DNA of 64,000 nucleotides from Nannochloris sp. 'desiccata' (lineage: Eukaryota; Chlorophyta; Trebouxiophyceae; Chlorellales; Chlorellaceae). Positions within the stretch are counted from its first letter, which is position 1. The number at the start of each line of letters is the position of its first letter. Location of the stretch: the NCBI GenBank assembly GCA_019044685.2, contig JAGTXX020000009.1, positions 1,798,001-1,862,000 of the forward strand, in the 5' to 3' direction. The position numbers and the translations under genes are program-made. The notes beneath the pieces are model-generated. The model saw nothing but the letters and a program-made list of their open reading frames with translations, was not told the origin of the DNA and ran no database searches. This document shows positions 1 through 12,619 of the stretch, one piece after another.

Positions 1-3000
1 CCGCCAGAGTGTCTTTCTAGTGTAGCTCGGTTCAAACTCGTCCGTAAATCTCTGATAACCTGTACTTCTAGTCTATGGGCATGGGTGCACATGTTGCTGC
101 TGTGCTTGCTGTGCGTCTTTGGTTTCTTGGGCTGTCCGACAACCCTACTTCGTCCAGAAGTGGAATCACGTGGTGAGATTTGTTGGGAAGAAAGGAAGAA
201 AAAGGCGCAACATAAAGCACAGGCTACAGTGTTAAAATTACGGACACAGGCACTCCAGGGGCGAGAGCAGCTTCGTTATGCTTGTGGTAAGAGTGAAGGC
301 AGGCATTCATATGAAACACTGGGGAATAGACCCCTAGATGATAGTAATGATATTTATACAACGAATGCGTGTGCTAGCAATGATCTAAATACCACTAGTG
401 AGGAGAACTTCCTAGAAAAGAGTATAATAGGACATGGTAATCTCCTTCGCCTCGACAAGAACAACAACAATAACAACAACGATGGCTGTAGTACGAGCAA
501 GGACAATGGCGATGGCCGCTCCGCTGCGTCTAAAGCCTACTCACATTTCTCAGCTGCCGTCAATATCCTCAAATCAATCCGCGTCCAACAAACCAATACT
601 TCTTCTTCTTCTTCATCGCCCTCTCCCTCTCCTTGTCTAATCCCAGAAGCTCATTTTTTACCGAGCGCCACCTGGCCTGAAGTAGAAGTAAATGAGATCG
701 AGATAGCGGTAGTTTGGGCTGGTTTCGCAGAGTCGGCTTTGGCTATGATGGAAGCGTGTGGATGTGCTGGGTGTCTGTCTACAGCTGGTAGTGCAATTCA
801 TACTGCAGTTACAGAATTAATGCAATTCAGTGGCACTGCTGGTTGTGGTTGTGGTTCATCGCCGCCATCGCCCTCAGCTGGTGGAGGGCAAGGAGTTACG
901 TCTCCACGTGGAAGGAAGAAGAATACGAATAGTAGTACTAGTACTACTACTACTAGTAGTAGAAGTGGTACCAGTAAAGGGAGAATGAAACAACCTTTGT
1001 CTATTTCAACTACTTCACCACAGAATCAGAATCAGCAGCAACGTTCTTCTTCTGTTGCTGCTGCTGCTGATGATGATTTAGAAACACGAGTAGAAATTTC
1101 CCGCTACCTCGCGATTGCAGTGCATGCAAAAGGAAAGTTTATATTAAAAACTGATGTCCAACAGTCCCCTAGTCGTGGAGCTATTTGGAGAGCACAGCAA
1201 TGTGTGACAGAATGGTCTCGAGTTGCTCGTTTTGGAGTGGCTTCCTGTACTGAGATCCCTTCCAGTGGTGGTGGTGGTGGTGGTGGTACTACAATTCGTA
1301 CGAGTAATGGTCTTTGTACTGAAGATGAAATTGACGACATTCCATTAGAAATCCAATGCCTTGATTCTTGGGCTGCATCAGCTGCAGCAGATGTTGTCCT
1401 CGTCGAAGCACTCCTAGGCACTACACTTCCCGTAACACAGTCACTTTCAGAAGCACTGCCTTTAGCACTACAATACGATATATCGACAGGGGGACCTCGA
1501 CTCGGTCGTACGGTGACTAAAAACCAATTAATACAGCTCGAAAATGCGTTGAAACACGCAAAAAAGCATGCTTCTGAGCATATTATCGCTTTGGCACAAG
1601 GGGTTGTAAAGGCAGCGGGCGAGGAATTTGCTGCTGGAGAGAGACTTCGAGAATTCCTACAGCAACGAAGCAGTAGTTCTGGTACGGGTAGTGCTGTTTC
1701 TGGTACTCTTTTGACTGGTCCGAGCGCAGAGCAACTTGCTGCTGCTATCGATGCTGCGTCCCGTTTCCCTTCATTAAAAGAAGAAGTAGGTCAAGTGGAA
1801 GCCCTGAGGGAGCGGTGGGCGCAAAGAGCAGCAGCACAGCAACAACTTGATGTCGCTGTAGAGTCTGCACGCGGCTCTGCACCTCCTGGCGTTCTTCTTC
1901 TGGATAGTACTACCAACAGTACCAGTAGCGCAAGTGCCAATATTTCTTCTTTAAATGAACAGGGTTTTTGGAAAGAATTAAATTCAAGATTGCAGCTGGT
2001 AGAAACTGCAATAGAAGCTGCCAGGCAATCCAGTATCAGTGTTGCGCGTGCAAAGAAAACGATTGCGGAGTTGCACGCGCAGGGATCTGCTGTAGAAGCT
2101 GGGAAGGTATTGGAGGAAGCATTGAATGGACGAGCTGGTTCAGCCGCTCTCAAGGTAATCAGAGACGTATTTAATTAAAAATTTTCTGTATTTATATATA
2201 TATATGAACAAAGCTATAGTCTATTTGTGTCCGTTCTAACGAGCTAAAATAACAAAATATGCTTCAATTTTGTTTCTACAGGCTGCTCTAGCCAAGGCTG
2301 AGAATGCAGCGACTGCTGCTGCACCTGGAGCTGGAGCCTTCGCTATTGGCTCTCAGTGGCTTGCTCCTCGCGTAACCGCCGCCCGAACTAAACTTAGCCT
2401 TGAAAGAGCTGCTGAAACTCTTGCACGCGCAGTCTCCTCATGCCGTAGTGTCTCTGATTTACCTAAATTAGAAGCTGCTATCCTTGCTGCAAGGAAAGTA
2501 GGTGCACATGAACTAGATTCAGCTGCCTATTCTGCTGCAAAAGAGTTACGAAATCGCTTGGATGTCGCTGCAAAGGCGAAAATGGCACTGGAAAATGCAG
2601 TTCGGGCTTTGCAGAAAGCTCAAAATCGACCTGAAGAGTGTGTTTTAGAAGCCGAGAAGGCGATTTCTAATGCTGAGCAGCATGGTGCGCTCTTAGAATC
2701 CGAGGTCGCTGCTGCTAGGGAGGCCATAACAGCGGTGCAAGCAACCTCTGCTGCTGAAATGAAGCTCGCGAAAGCGCTTCGTGAAGGTGCAGGCGTCGCT
2801 GCATTATCTTTAGCTATCAAAGAAGCTGCTGCTGCAGGGGTGCAACAAGTAAATGAAGCACGCAAAATCTTAAAATTAATGCAGAGTTTAGAGGCTGCAG
2901 TGGCTGCAGCGACAACCGAAAAAGGTCCTGCTGCAAGGCAATCTTTGCAAGCCAAGATCTCAGCTTCTGCAGCTGGAGGAGTTCCAAGTTCTATGATCTC

Positions 3001-5059
3001 TGAAGCGCGTAATACTTTGCATAAATTGCTAATTACTGATGTGCGAGCTGAGCTGGACGCTGCTTTGAAGCTCACAACCACCACAACAAAAGTGGGGGAT
3101 TCTCGACAAGCACCTGCCCAACGTCTTGCAACTCTTCGTGCTGTGCTAGAGAAAGTAGATTCCATCTTATCTTTAGAAGGACACGAATCTCACTGCACTC
3201 GTGCTCCAGCACGGACTCTCTCTTGCGCTAGTAGCACAGAGTACGGTGGTGGTGGGGGTGGGGGTAACGGTGCTGCAACGCCACCTTTGATGCATGAACC
3301 CACTATGTTTGGGGCTAGATTGCATACCCAAAGGTCTAGTGTATCACAAGCCGCGTCTTCAACAAGCTCTGCGTCCACACCGCGACAGTGGTCCACCACT
3401 CTCTCTGTGGGTGGAGGTACCAGTATTGGAGGAGAGCTGTCCCACTTGGGGAGCGAGTGCAGTGCTATAGAGCTACGTGTGTTAGTTATGAATGACTTGG
3501 CTGCGGTGTGGTTTGAACCCAAGGATACTAGTAACAAGATTTCGAATGGAGAAGACGTTGAAGATGGTGGTGATCATCACGAAAGTCGTGTACCGTTTTC
3601 TGCTTCTTCTTCTTTTTCTTCCTCCTCCTCGGATATAGCACACCACCATGCGGAGTCTTCTTTAGCTTCGTATGATGATGCTATTGCTGTGCGTCGTATG
3701 GCACATCAAGCTCGCCAGCGATTATACCAAGAAGAATTGGAACAAGCCCGTTTTGAAAGAGAAAAATTCGAGGAAGCTCGTCTTTATCGTGAACTACAAT
3801 TGAGAGAAAAATCTGCTCGTGAAGCTGTAGAAAAAGAACGTGCTGAAAAAGCCCGTGCTGAGCGTGCTGAGCGTCTTGCTGCGGTTGAAACACAAAAGGC
3901 GGAACGAAGAGAACGAGAGCGAGTTGCTAGGGCAGAGCGGGAGCTTGAACGACAAGCAAGGGAGGCTGCAGCAAAGGAACATTTTGTGCTTTTGCAACGC
4001 CGTAGAAAGATGCTCGCGGATCAAGCACGTGCGGCGCATATGGCTCAGCTATTGGCAGAGCAGCAGGCGCAGCACACAGCTGGCTTGTTCTCTCCTCCGA
4101 CGTCACCAGCACAATCAGCGGCTGCAGCTATGCTTCCTGTCGAAATGATACCGCCATCAGTACTTGGCAGCGAAGCTGTCTCTACTTCTGGTGTTATGCA
4201 GCTGCTATTAGATCCAGATAACGGCACAAACGGCTACTTCAAAGCAGAGGAAGTTTGGCAGCAGCAGCAGCAAGATAGAGCTCCGAGCCCCTCTCAACTG
4301 CCACGTCTTCGATCTCCGTTGGTCTTTGCACCTACAACGACAGCGACTTCTCTTCCTGGTACAAGCTCACATAATACCCTCTGGACAAGCACAGATAGCC
4401 ATGATAACTTACTCTTATCAACCAAGATAAACGCTACTGCCCTTCCACCTGGAGGTCAAACCACGACTTCATTATTTGGCGACTTGGGTGGGGCCTCATG
4501 GCTCTCTACCAATCCTTTAACCTCAGGCCTACCTTTAGCAACAGCCTTAACACCTCCCCGTCTTCATAGTACAAATACTAATAGTACGAGGACTCCAAGC
4601 CGTACGATTAATGGTAATGGATTAACTAGTTCACCATCGGCGTTGATGTGGGGCTCTGCTGACAGCACGAGAGGTGCGCTTGCGTCTACTCTTATTACAG
4701 ATCAGCATCAGCACCATCATGATCAACATCGCCATAATCTTCAGCATCATCGCAGTCTTGGTTCTTCGGGGTATGATTTAGCTTCAGGGCTGTGGAGTTC
4801 AGTTGGCAGTGATGGCGCCATCACTGCTGCTGCAGCCGGTGGCGGTGGCGGGGGTGTTTTGAACGGCAGTGAAATTAATACATCCGTACTTGGCCTGTAT
4901 CCTGTACAGACTACCCTTAGTAGGCACACCACTGATGGAATAGCTCTGGCAAACGGCGATCATTCAGCTGCTAGCAGTCCAGCACAACTTGATGCTGCAA
5001 CAGCTGCGGCAACGGCAGCACATTTTAGACTCCCGTCGGAGACATCCTTGTTTGAATAA
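1..5059 (+). CDS. Ala-rich coiled-coil protein, 5' end outside window
   Basis: Two exons, 1-2154 and 2282-5059, join in phase 0 across a GT-AG intron. The reading frame is open back to base 1, so the start codon probably lies upstream of the window; the first ATG in frame is at 91. About 1,640 codons are present. A hydrophobic segment sits near base 90-140, followed by Ser/Asn/Gly-rich low complexity, then a long Ala/Glu/Lys/Arg-rich helical region resembling spectrin- or myosin-tail-like coiled coil (about 1,500-3,170 and 3,690-4,080), and a Ser/Thr/His-rich tail. I recognise no catalytic domain. The Ala-rich heptad character suggests a structural or scaffold role, which is inference only. 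TGTAA occurs at 5211-5215, about 150 bp after the stop. Confidence 0.75.
452..483 (+). repeat. AAC/AAT trinucleotide tract encoding Asn run
   Basis: Imperfect AAC/AAT triplets inside the first coding region give a run of Asn residues. Similar in-frame triplet tracts recur across the window (for example GGT x7 at 1267-1287), which points to replication slippage in tolerant linkers. Confidence 0.8.
1267..1287 (+). repeat. (GGT)7 microsatellite encoding Gly run
   Basis: Seven perfect GGT units within the coding region of the left-edge gene, giving a poly-Gly linker in phase with the reading frame. Confidence 0.85.
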
Positions 5060-5302
5060 TTTAAATTTTCTCATTCACACTCTTTTTATTAATAAAGAAA
5101 TCTATTCTAATTGATTAAACTAGTAGTAATACGCTGATAGTAATACCAATTTTTTTAATGTTTATACATTTTGCTTGTGCTGTCGCTCTTTACAGATGCA
5201 TCCCCCTCTATGTAAATTCTTTTAAGTTACAGCCAGTTGAAGTAGTTAATTGACAACAGAAGGGGAGAAAGAGTATGTATTATATATAATACTTATTAAC
5301 TT

Positions 5303-6333
5303 CTACTTAAGGAAGATGCATCCAGCCCCCAGACTGACAGTAGTAAAGAATAACCCTGCCGCCTCTCCTGTTATTTTTGCCGGCAATGGCAAAATTTGAA
5401 CCAACCCAAAACTGACCACTGCACCCACCAGTAACGATAAAATAGTCGATCCAAGAGCACCCCAAATAGGAGATCCACCAAGATATGGCCCATCAGGGTT
5501 ACGTTTGTTCCTTTTATCGTATAACTTCCAAGCACAGAAACACAAAGCGGCCCCAATAGGCAGTGTCGGGTCCGAAGACGCTGCTTGCCATGCTGCCCAG
5601 AACCCCAAAGCCAAGAAAATAGATCCATCATTGACCAAGGTTGTTGCGGGGACGGATGGTTCGAATTTAGAACGGATAACTTGCCATATAGATTGTTTTA
5701 ACTCATCTCCTTTAGCTTCCCCATACTTCCCTCGTGTTGGTGGTCTGAATCCAAATCTGTGCCTGACTTTCATTTTTTCTTGCAAGATATCATCAAATGC
5801 AAGCTCTATAGATTCACGGCTAGGTTCGTGTAAACTGTATTGCTCGTACAAGAAATTACGGGCTTCTTGGACTTCTTCAAAAGAAGCATCCTTTCCGAGG
5901 CCGAGGCGTTTATAAGGGTCTCGCTCTTTTAAGCGGGGGAATACTTCTACAGGGCCTTGATCAAAGACCTGGGTTTCAGGCATATCCATCCAGCCAGAAC
6001 CAACCCCTGAGGGCGGTGGGTCTGCAGAGGAGGATTCGGCAGAGGGAGGGGGAGAAAGGTGGGTAGGGGTGCGCTGCCAAAGGGCGGGGCTGCAAAGAAA
6101 TAAATGAAAAAGAGATGGTGAGAAATTTGGATCAGATGTGCTCCATTGGCGGGGCAGAGTAATCGAATACAGCATAAAGGCACTATTTGTCTACCATTCA
6201 AAACGTACCGTGAGGTAAAGGCATGGCTATGCCTGGTTCTAAATCCGCAAGGGATGGGCTGAGCTGCATAATGTGTGAGAAATGTCGCTCCCGCATGTCG
6301 CGATGCGCTAGTTGGGATACGTGCAAGTGTCAT
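5303..6333 (-). CDS. CPP1: CPP1-like plastid chaperone (DUF3353, J-like domain)
   Basis: Exons 6333-6209 and 6089-5303 (intron 119 bp, codon split 2+1) give 303 aa. Residues 1-60 are Ser/Arg/Thr-rich, like a chloroplast transit peptide. A J-like domain follows (DPYKRLGLGKDAS through the LQEKMKVRHRFGF segment) but I see no HPD tripeptide, as in the CPP1 family. Three or four membrane segments fill the C-terminal 110 residues. In plants CPP1 is an envelope/thylakoid holdase that stabilises protochlorophyllide oxidoreductase for chlorophyll synthesis; homologues occur in cyanobacteria. The unspliced ATG at 6175 would lack a proper transit peptide, so I chose the spliced start. Diverges from squalene synthase across 414 bp. 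Confidence 0.88.
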
Positions 6334-6747
6334 TATAGGTTCAGCCGCGATAGAAGCTCTTTATACACTATGCAGCGGTGTTAAGAATCAATCCGAATTC
6401 CCTCTATACTAATGTTCTAACGTCAAGTCTAACCCTCGATGTTCAGGTGTCCTTATATACTTATATTATAGCTTATCAGCTAGATATGAATTCTGAAGAC
6501 AATGTGCTTCCCTAACTACATAAATCCTGTTGATAATGCAAGTGGCTGCTTTCTACAAAGATGGGGAATAAAGTTGAGCAGCAACGCCAATTGTCGCACA
6601 TTTTAATTTGTAATTATACTTGCTACACTGTCTATCGAGTTTGGAAAGTGACAAAGCGCCCTGCACTTCTTATAAAACTGGTAGTTTTTAGTTAGACCTG
6701 CATTTTCGATACTTTGAACACAGCTCAAGCGATCAATCAGATACACC
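6334..6747. promoter_or_regulatory. Divergent promoter region, CPP1 / squalene synthase
   Basis: A 414 bp gap lies between the two divergent start codons. No gene-like frame or recognisable motif was found. It must hold both promoters unless one is internal. Confidence 0.45.
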
Positions 6748-8278
6748 ATGGGGAAGCTAGAAGAGATTTTAAAGCACCCTGATGAGCTCCTGCCATTGGT
6801 ACGTTGATGCATACGTTTTTTTTATTACAACGATTTCATCACTGTTGCGCAACCAACTGATCTATTCTTTTTCTATTTTACGAAAATAGTTTCCTATCGT
6901 AAGCTTACTCATTTCGGATTTTCCTACCAAATTGCAGTTCTCTATGTACATGGCGGCTAAGCGTGCCCAGGTCCTCCCTCAAGAGCCCAGCTTACGTTTC
7001 TGCTACGACATGCTCAACCGCGTTTCCCGCTCTTTTGCTGTAGTTATCCAACAGCTTCCCGAACGTCTTCGCGATGCGGTATGTGTTTTCTACCTAGTTT
7101 TACGTGCTTTAGATACTGTGGAAGATGATATGGCCATCTCGGATGATATTAAGATTCCTTTATTACGGTGCTTTCATGAAAAGAGTCATGATAAGACCTG
7201 GAACATGGAGTGTGGTTATGGACCCTATATTGACCTTATGAAGCAGTACCCCTTGGTGACTACGGTTTTTCAGGGCTTGGATCATGAATACCAGCGTGTA
7301 ATTGAAGACATCTGCAAGAGAATGGGCAATGGGATGGCAGATTTTATTACTACTGAAGTCAAAACAGTAGAAGAGTATAATTTATATTGCCATTACGTTG
7401 CAGGATTAGTAGGAGTTGGATTATCTCAATTATTCGCATCTTCAGACCTTGAAAATAAGACTTTTTTCAAAAATGAAGAGCTGTCCAATAACATGGGATT
7501 ATTCCTCCAAAAGACAAATATCATTCGCGATTACTTGGAAGATATCAACGAAGAACCTGCGCCACGTATGTTTTGGCCTAAAGAAATTTGGGGTCAATAT
7601 GTCAGACGTTTGGTTGATTTAAAATCTGGTCGTCATGCTGAGGACGCTGTGGCGTGTCTGAATCACATGATTCTGGACGCTCTTAGCCATGCAGAAGAGT
7701 GTTTAACCTACATGTCTCGACTCAAAAACCGCGATATCTTCCGCTTTTGTGCCATCCCTCAGGTTATGGCTATGGGCACCTTGGCAGTTTGTTTCAACAA
7801 CCACAAAGTGTTCGAAGGCGTCGTCAAAATGAGACGAGGAGAAACTGCAAAAGTGTTCTGGAACATGGATGACTTTTCTGACGCGTGTGGCATGTTTGTG
7901 TACTACTCCCGTATTATTTCTGCAACCGCACAGGGACAGGCCGGTAATGACCCCCACATTGGTGAAATTCTTGAAGTCTGCGATCGCATTGAAGGTACAG
8001 CGGTCCAACATCTGACCACTCTCGGCAAAGCCGAAGCCAGATCATTACACCTGGACTCTACATTAAAAATTCCATTACCTGCACGCTTGTTTATGGTGAT
8101 TATGGCTGCGATTTACGCTGCATATGCTTGGCAGATTGAGGAAGTAAGATCAATGATGGGGTTACCGAATAGAGGAGGCAGGTCTAATGGAATTGACACG
8201 ATTCATCAGTTGATGGCTGGAGTGCTGTTAAGCTATGCGGTGGTAGTTCTAGTTACTGGAAGGAGATTGGCTAATTAG
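6748..8278 (+). CDS. SQS1: Squalene synthase
   Basis: A 17-codon first exon (6748-6798) is followed by a 139 bp intron and exon 6938-8278, giving 463 aa. The enzyme condenses two farnesyl diphosphates to squalene with NADPH, the committed step to sterols, on the ER. Both Asp-rich metal/diphosphate motifs are present: LDTVEDDM and IIRDYLEDINE. The family motif VSRSFAVVIQQLPERLRDAV and the block GLVGVGLSQLF are also intact. Two hydrophobic stretches at the C-terminus (IPLPARLFMVIMAAIYAAYA and LLSYAVVVLV) fit the usual ER anchor. Length is close to the 400-460 aa norm. An internal ATG at 6944 exists, but the clean GTACGT donor and TTGCAG acceptor favour the spliced start. Confidence 0.95.
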
Positions 8279-8578
8279 GCAAAATTTAAAATATTGATTT
8301 TAGTTAGTATTGACGATGCGAGAAGAGAAAAAAAAATGGATCGAGTGGGTGCTCTATATTTGTTGATGATCTCACTGGTTTCTTTCCTTTTGTTTTAGTA
8401 GTAGTATTTTGATGCAATGATTTGATGTACTTGATAGGGCCAAAAAAAAGCAGAAGAATTTGCATACCTAATTACATTTATGTTTAACTAATAGTTAATA
8501 AACAGATAAATTCATATCCATAGAGCAGTTGAAGTACAGTTCAACCATTGCTCCAACCAGGCACAAAAATTTACGTGT

Positions 8579-10266
8579 CTACGATATACTACTAGCAATT
8601 TTTTCAAATTTAGCTATAAAGAACCCAGGTGTATCCAATCCACTCGATGGATCAAATCTCTGCACCATATCTGCTTCTACTTCATCCTTCAACAACTTTT
8701 TCATATACCCGGGCTCGTCGCCTGGTACCTGTCCCACAAGACCAGGACCACCCAACTTTGGATATTGCACTGCGAGCTTCATAAAGGGATATTTATTCAA
8801 TAAATACCGTACATTCCCTTCATTTTCTAATGGATTTATAGTGCAGGTACTGAATACCATATGGCCACCTGGTTTGAGCAAGTGCACCGCGGTGTCAATT
8901 AATTTTCTTTGATAATGTGCTGCGTTGTGCAACTCTCTGAGGGTCTGTGGGAGAATGAGACGCGGACGAAGACCAAGTGCGGTGCAAGGAGCATCTAAAA
9001 GAAGATAATCGAAAGATTCGGGCTCAAATCCAGCAGTTGTGGAGACACGAGCCTGCATTTTAAAAAGAAAATAAAAAACAAAAAACATTAGTGGGAGGTA
9101 GAGAAAAGAAAAAAATGGGTTTTATATATCTTTTTTCAACAACAAGGAAAACATAGATACGAGCGTGTATTACAAGGACTTGAACTCACCGGTAGATCTC
9201 CTCCATGGATCAATTTTCCAGTCGCCTTTCTTTCCAACCTCGCCTTTATTTTTTCATTTACCATCCCGCTCGCCTCTTTCTCTTGATCAATTTTTTGTTT
9301 CTTCCTCGTTTCATCAGTCGCTATCGCTTTGGTCGCATCATGCCTATACGCTTTGATAATAGTAATCCCCAATTCTTCGGCTAATTTCTCTATCCCAGCG
9401 ACTTTATTATGTGATCTATCCAGTGCAATAATTTCTCCACTGTCCCCCATTATTTGTGCCATTGCCGTCGTCTTTCCACCAGGTGCCGCACACATATCTA
9501 ACACTCTCGACCCTGGAGTAGGGTCTAAAACCACTGCCGCTGTAAGACTAGGTAAATTTTGAAGCATACATTCCCCTGGAAAGACATCCCCCAAGGCTAG
9601 AGTACGAAAGACTCTCTCTTTTAAACTAACTACAAGACCAGAAGCAGACGGGTTCATACCTGTCCTAGATACTTCAGCTCTTCCCGTACCAATAAACAGC
9701 TTCTCCCGTTGTGGAAATCGCGGATCGTCTAGTGGTAAGTCTTGTGGCAAGACAGTGCCACGTGTGCATCCAAACAAATTTTTATTCGTATTGCTATTAT
9801 TGGTCCCTGCAGGCAACTCAATGCCCACTGAGACGGAGACAGTATCCCCAATCGCGATCCCTGTAGAGCATGCTAAAATACCTGGAGCGTAGGCGTTGGA
9901 TCCGCGAAGCATGCTTTCTCCTGCTCTTCTACCTACGATGACTTCTAGACCCTGGCACTGCGAGTAGTCCACTGGGTGGGGGCCTGAGCCAGGAATCATA
10001 ATTGCAAAAGGGATTTGAGGGTGAATATAAGGCTGCGTACCAGCTTGAGCGAGGAGTTGTTGGTCGGATGGGGATAATGCAGTAGGAAGGCGGCGTAATA
10101 TGTCTTCTACAGTGGTACGGAGAGTGTTTACACGGAGGCATGTGAGGAGCGGTGGTCGGGATGTAGCTTGCGAGATGGCTTTCAGACGGTCAATTCCCAG
10201 AGCGTTTCCGAGGAATGTTTCTACTTCTGGGTCCCATTGTACGCTTGGATCCCAGGTGCGCTGCAT
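8579..10266 (-). CDS. NSUN6: NSUN6-like tRNA (cytosine-5) methyltransferase with PUA domain
   Basis: Exons 10266-9190 and 9052-8579 join in phase 0 (intron 137 bp), giving 516 aa. The first part holds an N-terminal helical region and a PUA domain around residues 110-200 (GRRAGESMLRGSNAYAPGI). The SAM-binding Rossmann fold starts at the SRVLDMCAAPGGKTTAMA motif. The two catalytic cysteines lie in exon 2, in DAPCTALGLRPR and VFSTCTINPLENEGN. A PUA domain inserted before the methyltransferase core marks the NSUN6 branch, which methylates C72 of certain tRNAs, rather than NOP2 or Trm4. Without splicing neither open frame is a complete enzyme, which supports the intron. Confidence 0.9.
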
Positions 10267-10948
10267 TAGAGGGGTTTAGAGGTGGGCACTAGTGGAGGAA
10301 GCAGCTTTTGGGATGCATCAAGAATTGATGTGATGCTCACGTGCTATTTAATACATAAATGGGAAATCGTTGCTTGGTGGGATGGAGATAGAATAATTAT
10401 TTAATTTAATGGGTGTCGTGGATGTGATATTTGTGATATGTAGAGCTTGTTTGAGGAAGTTGAAGTCTGCCGCCAGACCCGGCAAACGTATATGAGACCT
10501 ATAGAAACGCGTACTGAGAGCACACTAGCTGACTCTCGATGTTATAAACGGTATTAATGTGGGCCGCCGTTGCAGAAATTGTTGACTCAATGGGCCTTGA
10601 AAGGCCGTGGCAACAGCTGAACCACTTCCGCATTGCACTGGGTATCCTGTCACTCACGCAGATAGGCATCCCTGCTGACTCCAGGGTCAAAAGCTTGTCT
10701 GATTACAAGGGTTCGTCGGCAAACGGGTTTGCAAGTTTGCAAGTTGCGCCCAAATCGTTGGGGCCTTGGAGCACCAATAAACTTCTATTACTGGGAAAAC
10801 CTTATTGAAAGCAATTACATCACAAGTTTGTATATTCTGATTACACTATTGAGCTTGCACCCACGTCCATTTCCTCGCTAAACTACCACCAATTACGTCA
10901 TCAATCTAGAAGCTCTCTCCACAACTAGATCAAGTTAAGTTAATAACT
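10267..10948. other. Divergent intergenic region with one weak ORF
   Basis: This 682 bp gap separates NSUN6 and the MDR oxidoreductase. It contains an ATG-initiated 83-codon frame at 10557-10808 on the plus strand that resembles nothing I know. Its composition is more like coding DNA than the flanks (GC-richer), so a short gene or an exon is possible but unproven. No other feature seen. Confidence 0.35.
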
Positions 10949-11965
10949 ATGGCTATCAACAAAGCAGTTCAGCTCACCAACTATCACACCGGCTCTCCAA
11001 AGTTGGATATCGTAGAATTGCCTGTCCCTACTCCCGGGGCTGGTGAAGTTCTGGTCAAGATGCAACTGCGGCCCGTAAATCCAGCAGATGGCTTTGTCTT
11101 CATGACTGTCTATCCTGGATTCACTCCTTCCAAAGAAAATGCCAACCCCATTGCTGGTCTTGAAGGTATGGGTGTCGTTGAAGCCGTGGGAGAAAATGTT
11201 TCTAAATTTACTGTGGGCCAAAGAGTTGTCGGAGCGCCTTTCCCTTCTGTCCAGTCTGGCAATGGCACCTGGCAGCAATACCTCGTCGCCCCTGAAGATT
11301 CTCTCGTAGGTGTCCCTGACAGCGTCACCGACGAGTCTGCTGCTCAGTTTTTCGTTAATCCCGTCACGGTCGTTGGCATGCTCAACGTTCTCAACATCCC
11401 TACTGGGGAATATCTCATTCAAACTGCTGCTGGCTCTGTTCTGGGCCGTCAAATGATTCAAGTCTGCAAACACAAGGGCATTAAAACCATCAACGTCGTC
11501 CGTCGTGCTGAACAGGCTGAAGAACTCAAGGCCCTCGGTGCTGACGAAGTCATTGTTTCTACTGAAGAGGACATATCTCTTCGAGTCAACGAAATCACAG
11601 GAGGCAAGGGAGCGTATGGCGCTGTAGAGTGCGTTGGTGGTGATTTATTCGCGTCTATTACTGCCAGTGTCCGTGCTGGAGGTACTGCTATCATCTACGG
11701 AGCAATGAGTGGGCTCACTGCTGTCTTCGACATTCCTTCTGTGTTGTTTCGAGGAGTTACTATTAGAGGATTTTGGTTAATCCCTTATATTGATGGCCTT
11801 GGTAAGGAAGAAAGAGCGACGTATATGCAGGAAGTCATGCAATTGCTTGCTGATCAAGTGATTGTTCCCTATGCGGGGGAGAAATATCCGTTGGATAAGG
11901 CTGAGGAAGCAATGGCCGAGGCTCAGAAAGCTGCGCGCGGTGGAAAAGTATTGCTGGAAGGTTAA
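10949..11965 (+). CDS. MDR-family NAD(P)H oxidoreductase (quinone / enoyl reductase-like)
   Basis: Single exon, 338 aa, the usual length for the zinc-free medium-chain dehydrogenase/reductase branch. The N-terminal GroES-like half includes PGAGEVLVKMQLRPVNPADG and GLEGMGVVEAVG. The Rossmann half includes the nucleotide-binding stretch TAAGSVLGRQMIQVCK and the signature GGKGAYGAVECVGG. There is no zinc-ligand Cys/His set, so it is not an alcohol dehydrogenase. The segment TINVVRRAEQAEELKALGAD resembles both quinone oxidoreductases and trans-2-enoyl-CoA reductases (MECR), which I cannot separate by eye. There is no clear transit peptide; cytosolic location is likely. TGTAA lies at 12101-12105. 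Confidence 0.85.
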   Translation: MAINKAVQLTNYHTGSPKLDIVELPVPTPGAGEVLVKMQLRPVNPADGFVFMTVYPGFTPSKENANPIAGLEGMGVVEAVGENVSKFTVGQRVVGAPFPSVQSGNGTWQQYLVAPEDSLVGVPDSVTDESAAQFFVNPVTVVGMLNVLNIPTGEYLIQTAAGSVLGRQMIQVCKHKGIKTINVVRRAEQAEELKALGADEVIVSTEEDISLRVNEITGGKGAYGAVECVGGDLFASITASVRAGGTAIIYGAMSGLTAVFDIPSVLFRGVTIRGFWLIPYIDGLGKEERATYMQEVMQLLADQVIVPYAGEKYPLDKAEEAMAEAQKAARGGKVLLEG

Positions 11966-12152
11966 AAATAAGAAGGGATTTTCAAGCCAAGGAGCTCTTT
12001 TGAATAGAGTTGTCTCCTAAACACAAAACAATTTCTGGGCAGGTGTTCTGCCGACTATTCTTTTGTATCCAACTTTTTGCCCAAAGATTTGTTGTCTGTA
12101 TGTAAAGAATTAAATTCAAAAATAATTATATTTTAGAATGCATGTGCGTAGT

Positions 12153-12619
12153 TTACTTTCCACGTCCTCCAGTTAATATAGTATCAACATCCTGTCCCTT
12201 TCTAACATATTGAATACCAGCTGCTGTTGCTTTTGGGCAAGGGCGGTATGCCTTGATGGGCCACCACTTGAATCCTGGCACAGCACCAAGACCGCCAATA
12301 ATTCTGCCACTACCATCACAACCAAATGCAATTTCATTCTTGGGAACCCCGCATGTGGGGCAGACGTCAGCTTTAGGAGGGGGAGGGGGAGAGCTACTTG
12401 CCTGCAGAGAAATTTCATAAAATAGAAAAAGGACGGTGAGACCTCACATTTGAGGTGTAATCTTTAATTTTGTTGCAGAAAAGAGTAGTATGCGCCTCTC
12501 ACCTCTTCTGCTTGGCAACGAATACTGGGTCTCTGAGGCGTTCTGTGGAAATGTATGCGCCTAGCAGGGAGTGCTCTTGGAGCTGAAACCATAGCCATTG
12601 GTGCCATTGCAGCTGCCAT
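12153..12619 (-). CDS. Small plastid-targeted CxxC (zinc-ribbon-like) protein
   Basis: Exons 12619-12503 and 12401-12153 (intron 101 bp, phase 0) give 121 aa. Exon 1 encodes MAAAMAPMAMVSAPRALPAR and onward to RCQAEE, a typical chloroplast transit peptide. The mature part begins with a Pro run, then DVCPTCGVPKNEIAFGCDGS, then KAYRPCPKATAAG and a Gly/Arg end. The Cys spacing (CxxC, then single Cys, then PC) resembles small zinc-binding or redox-active plastid proteins related to the DnaJ Cys-rich repeat. I believe similar small proteins exist in plants, but I cannot name a family with certainty. Strong splice sites and uninterrupted frames in both exons support it as real although each piece is short. 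Confidence 0.8.
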
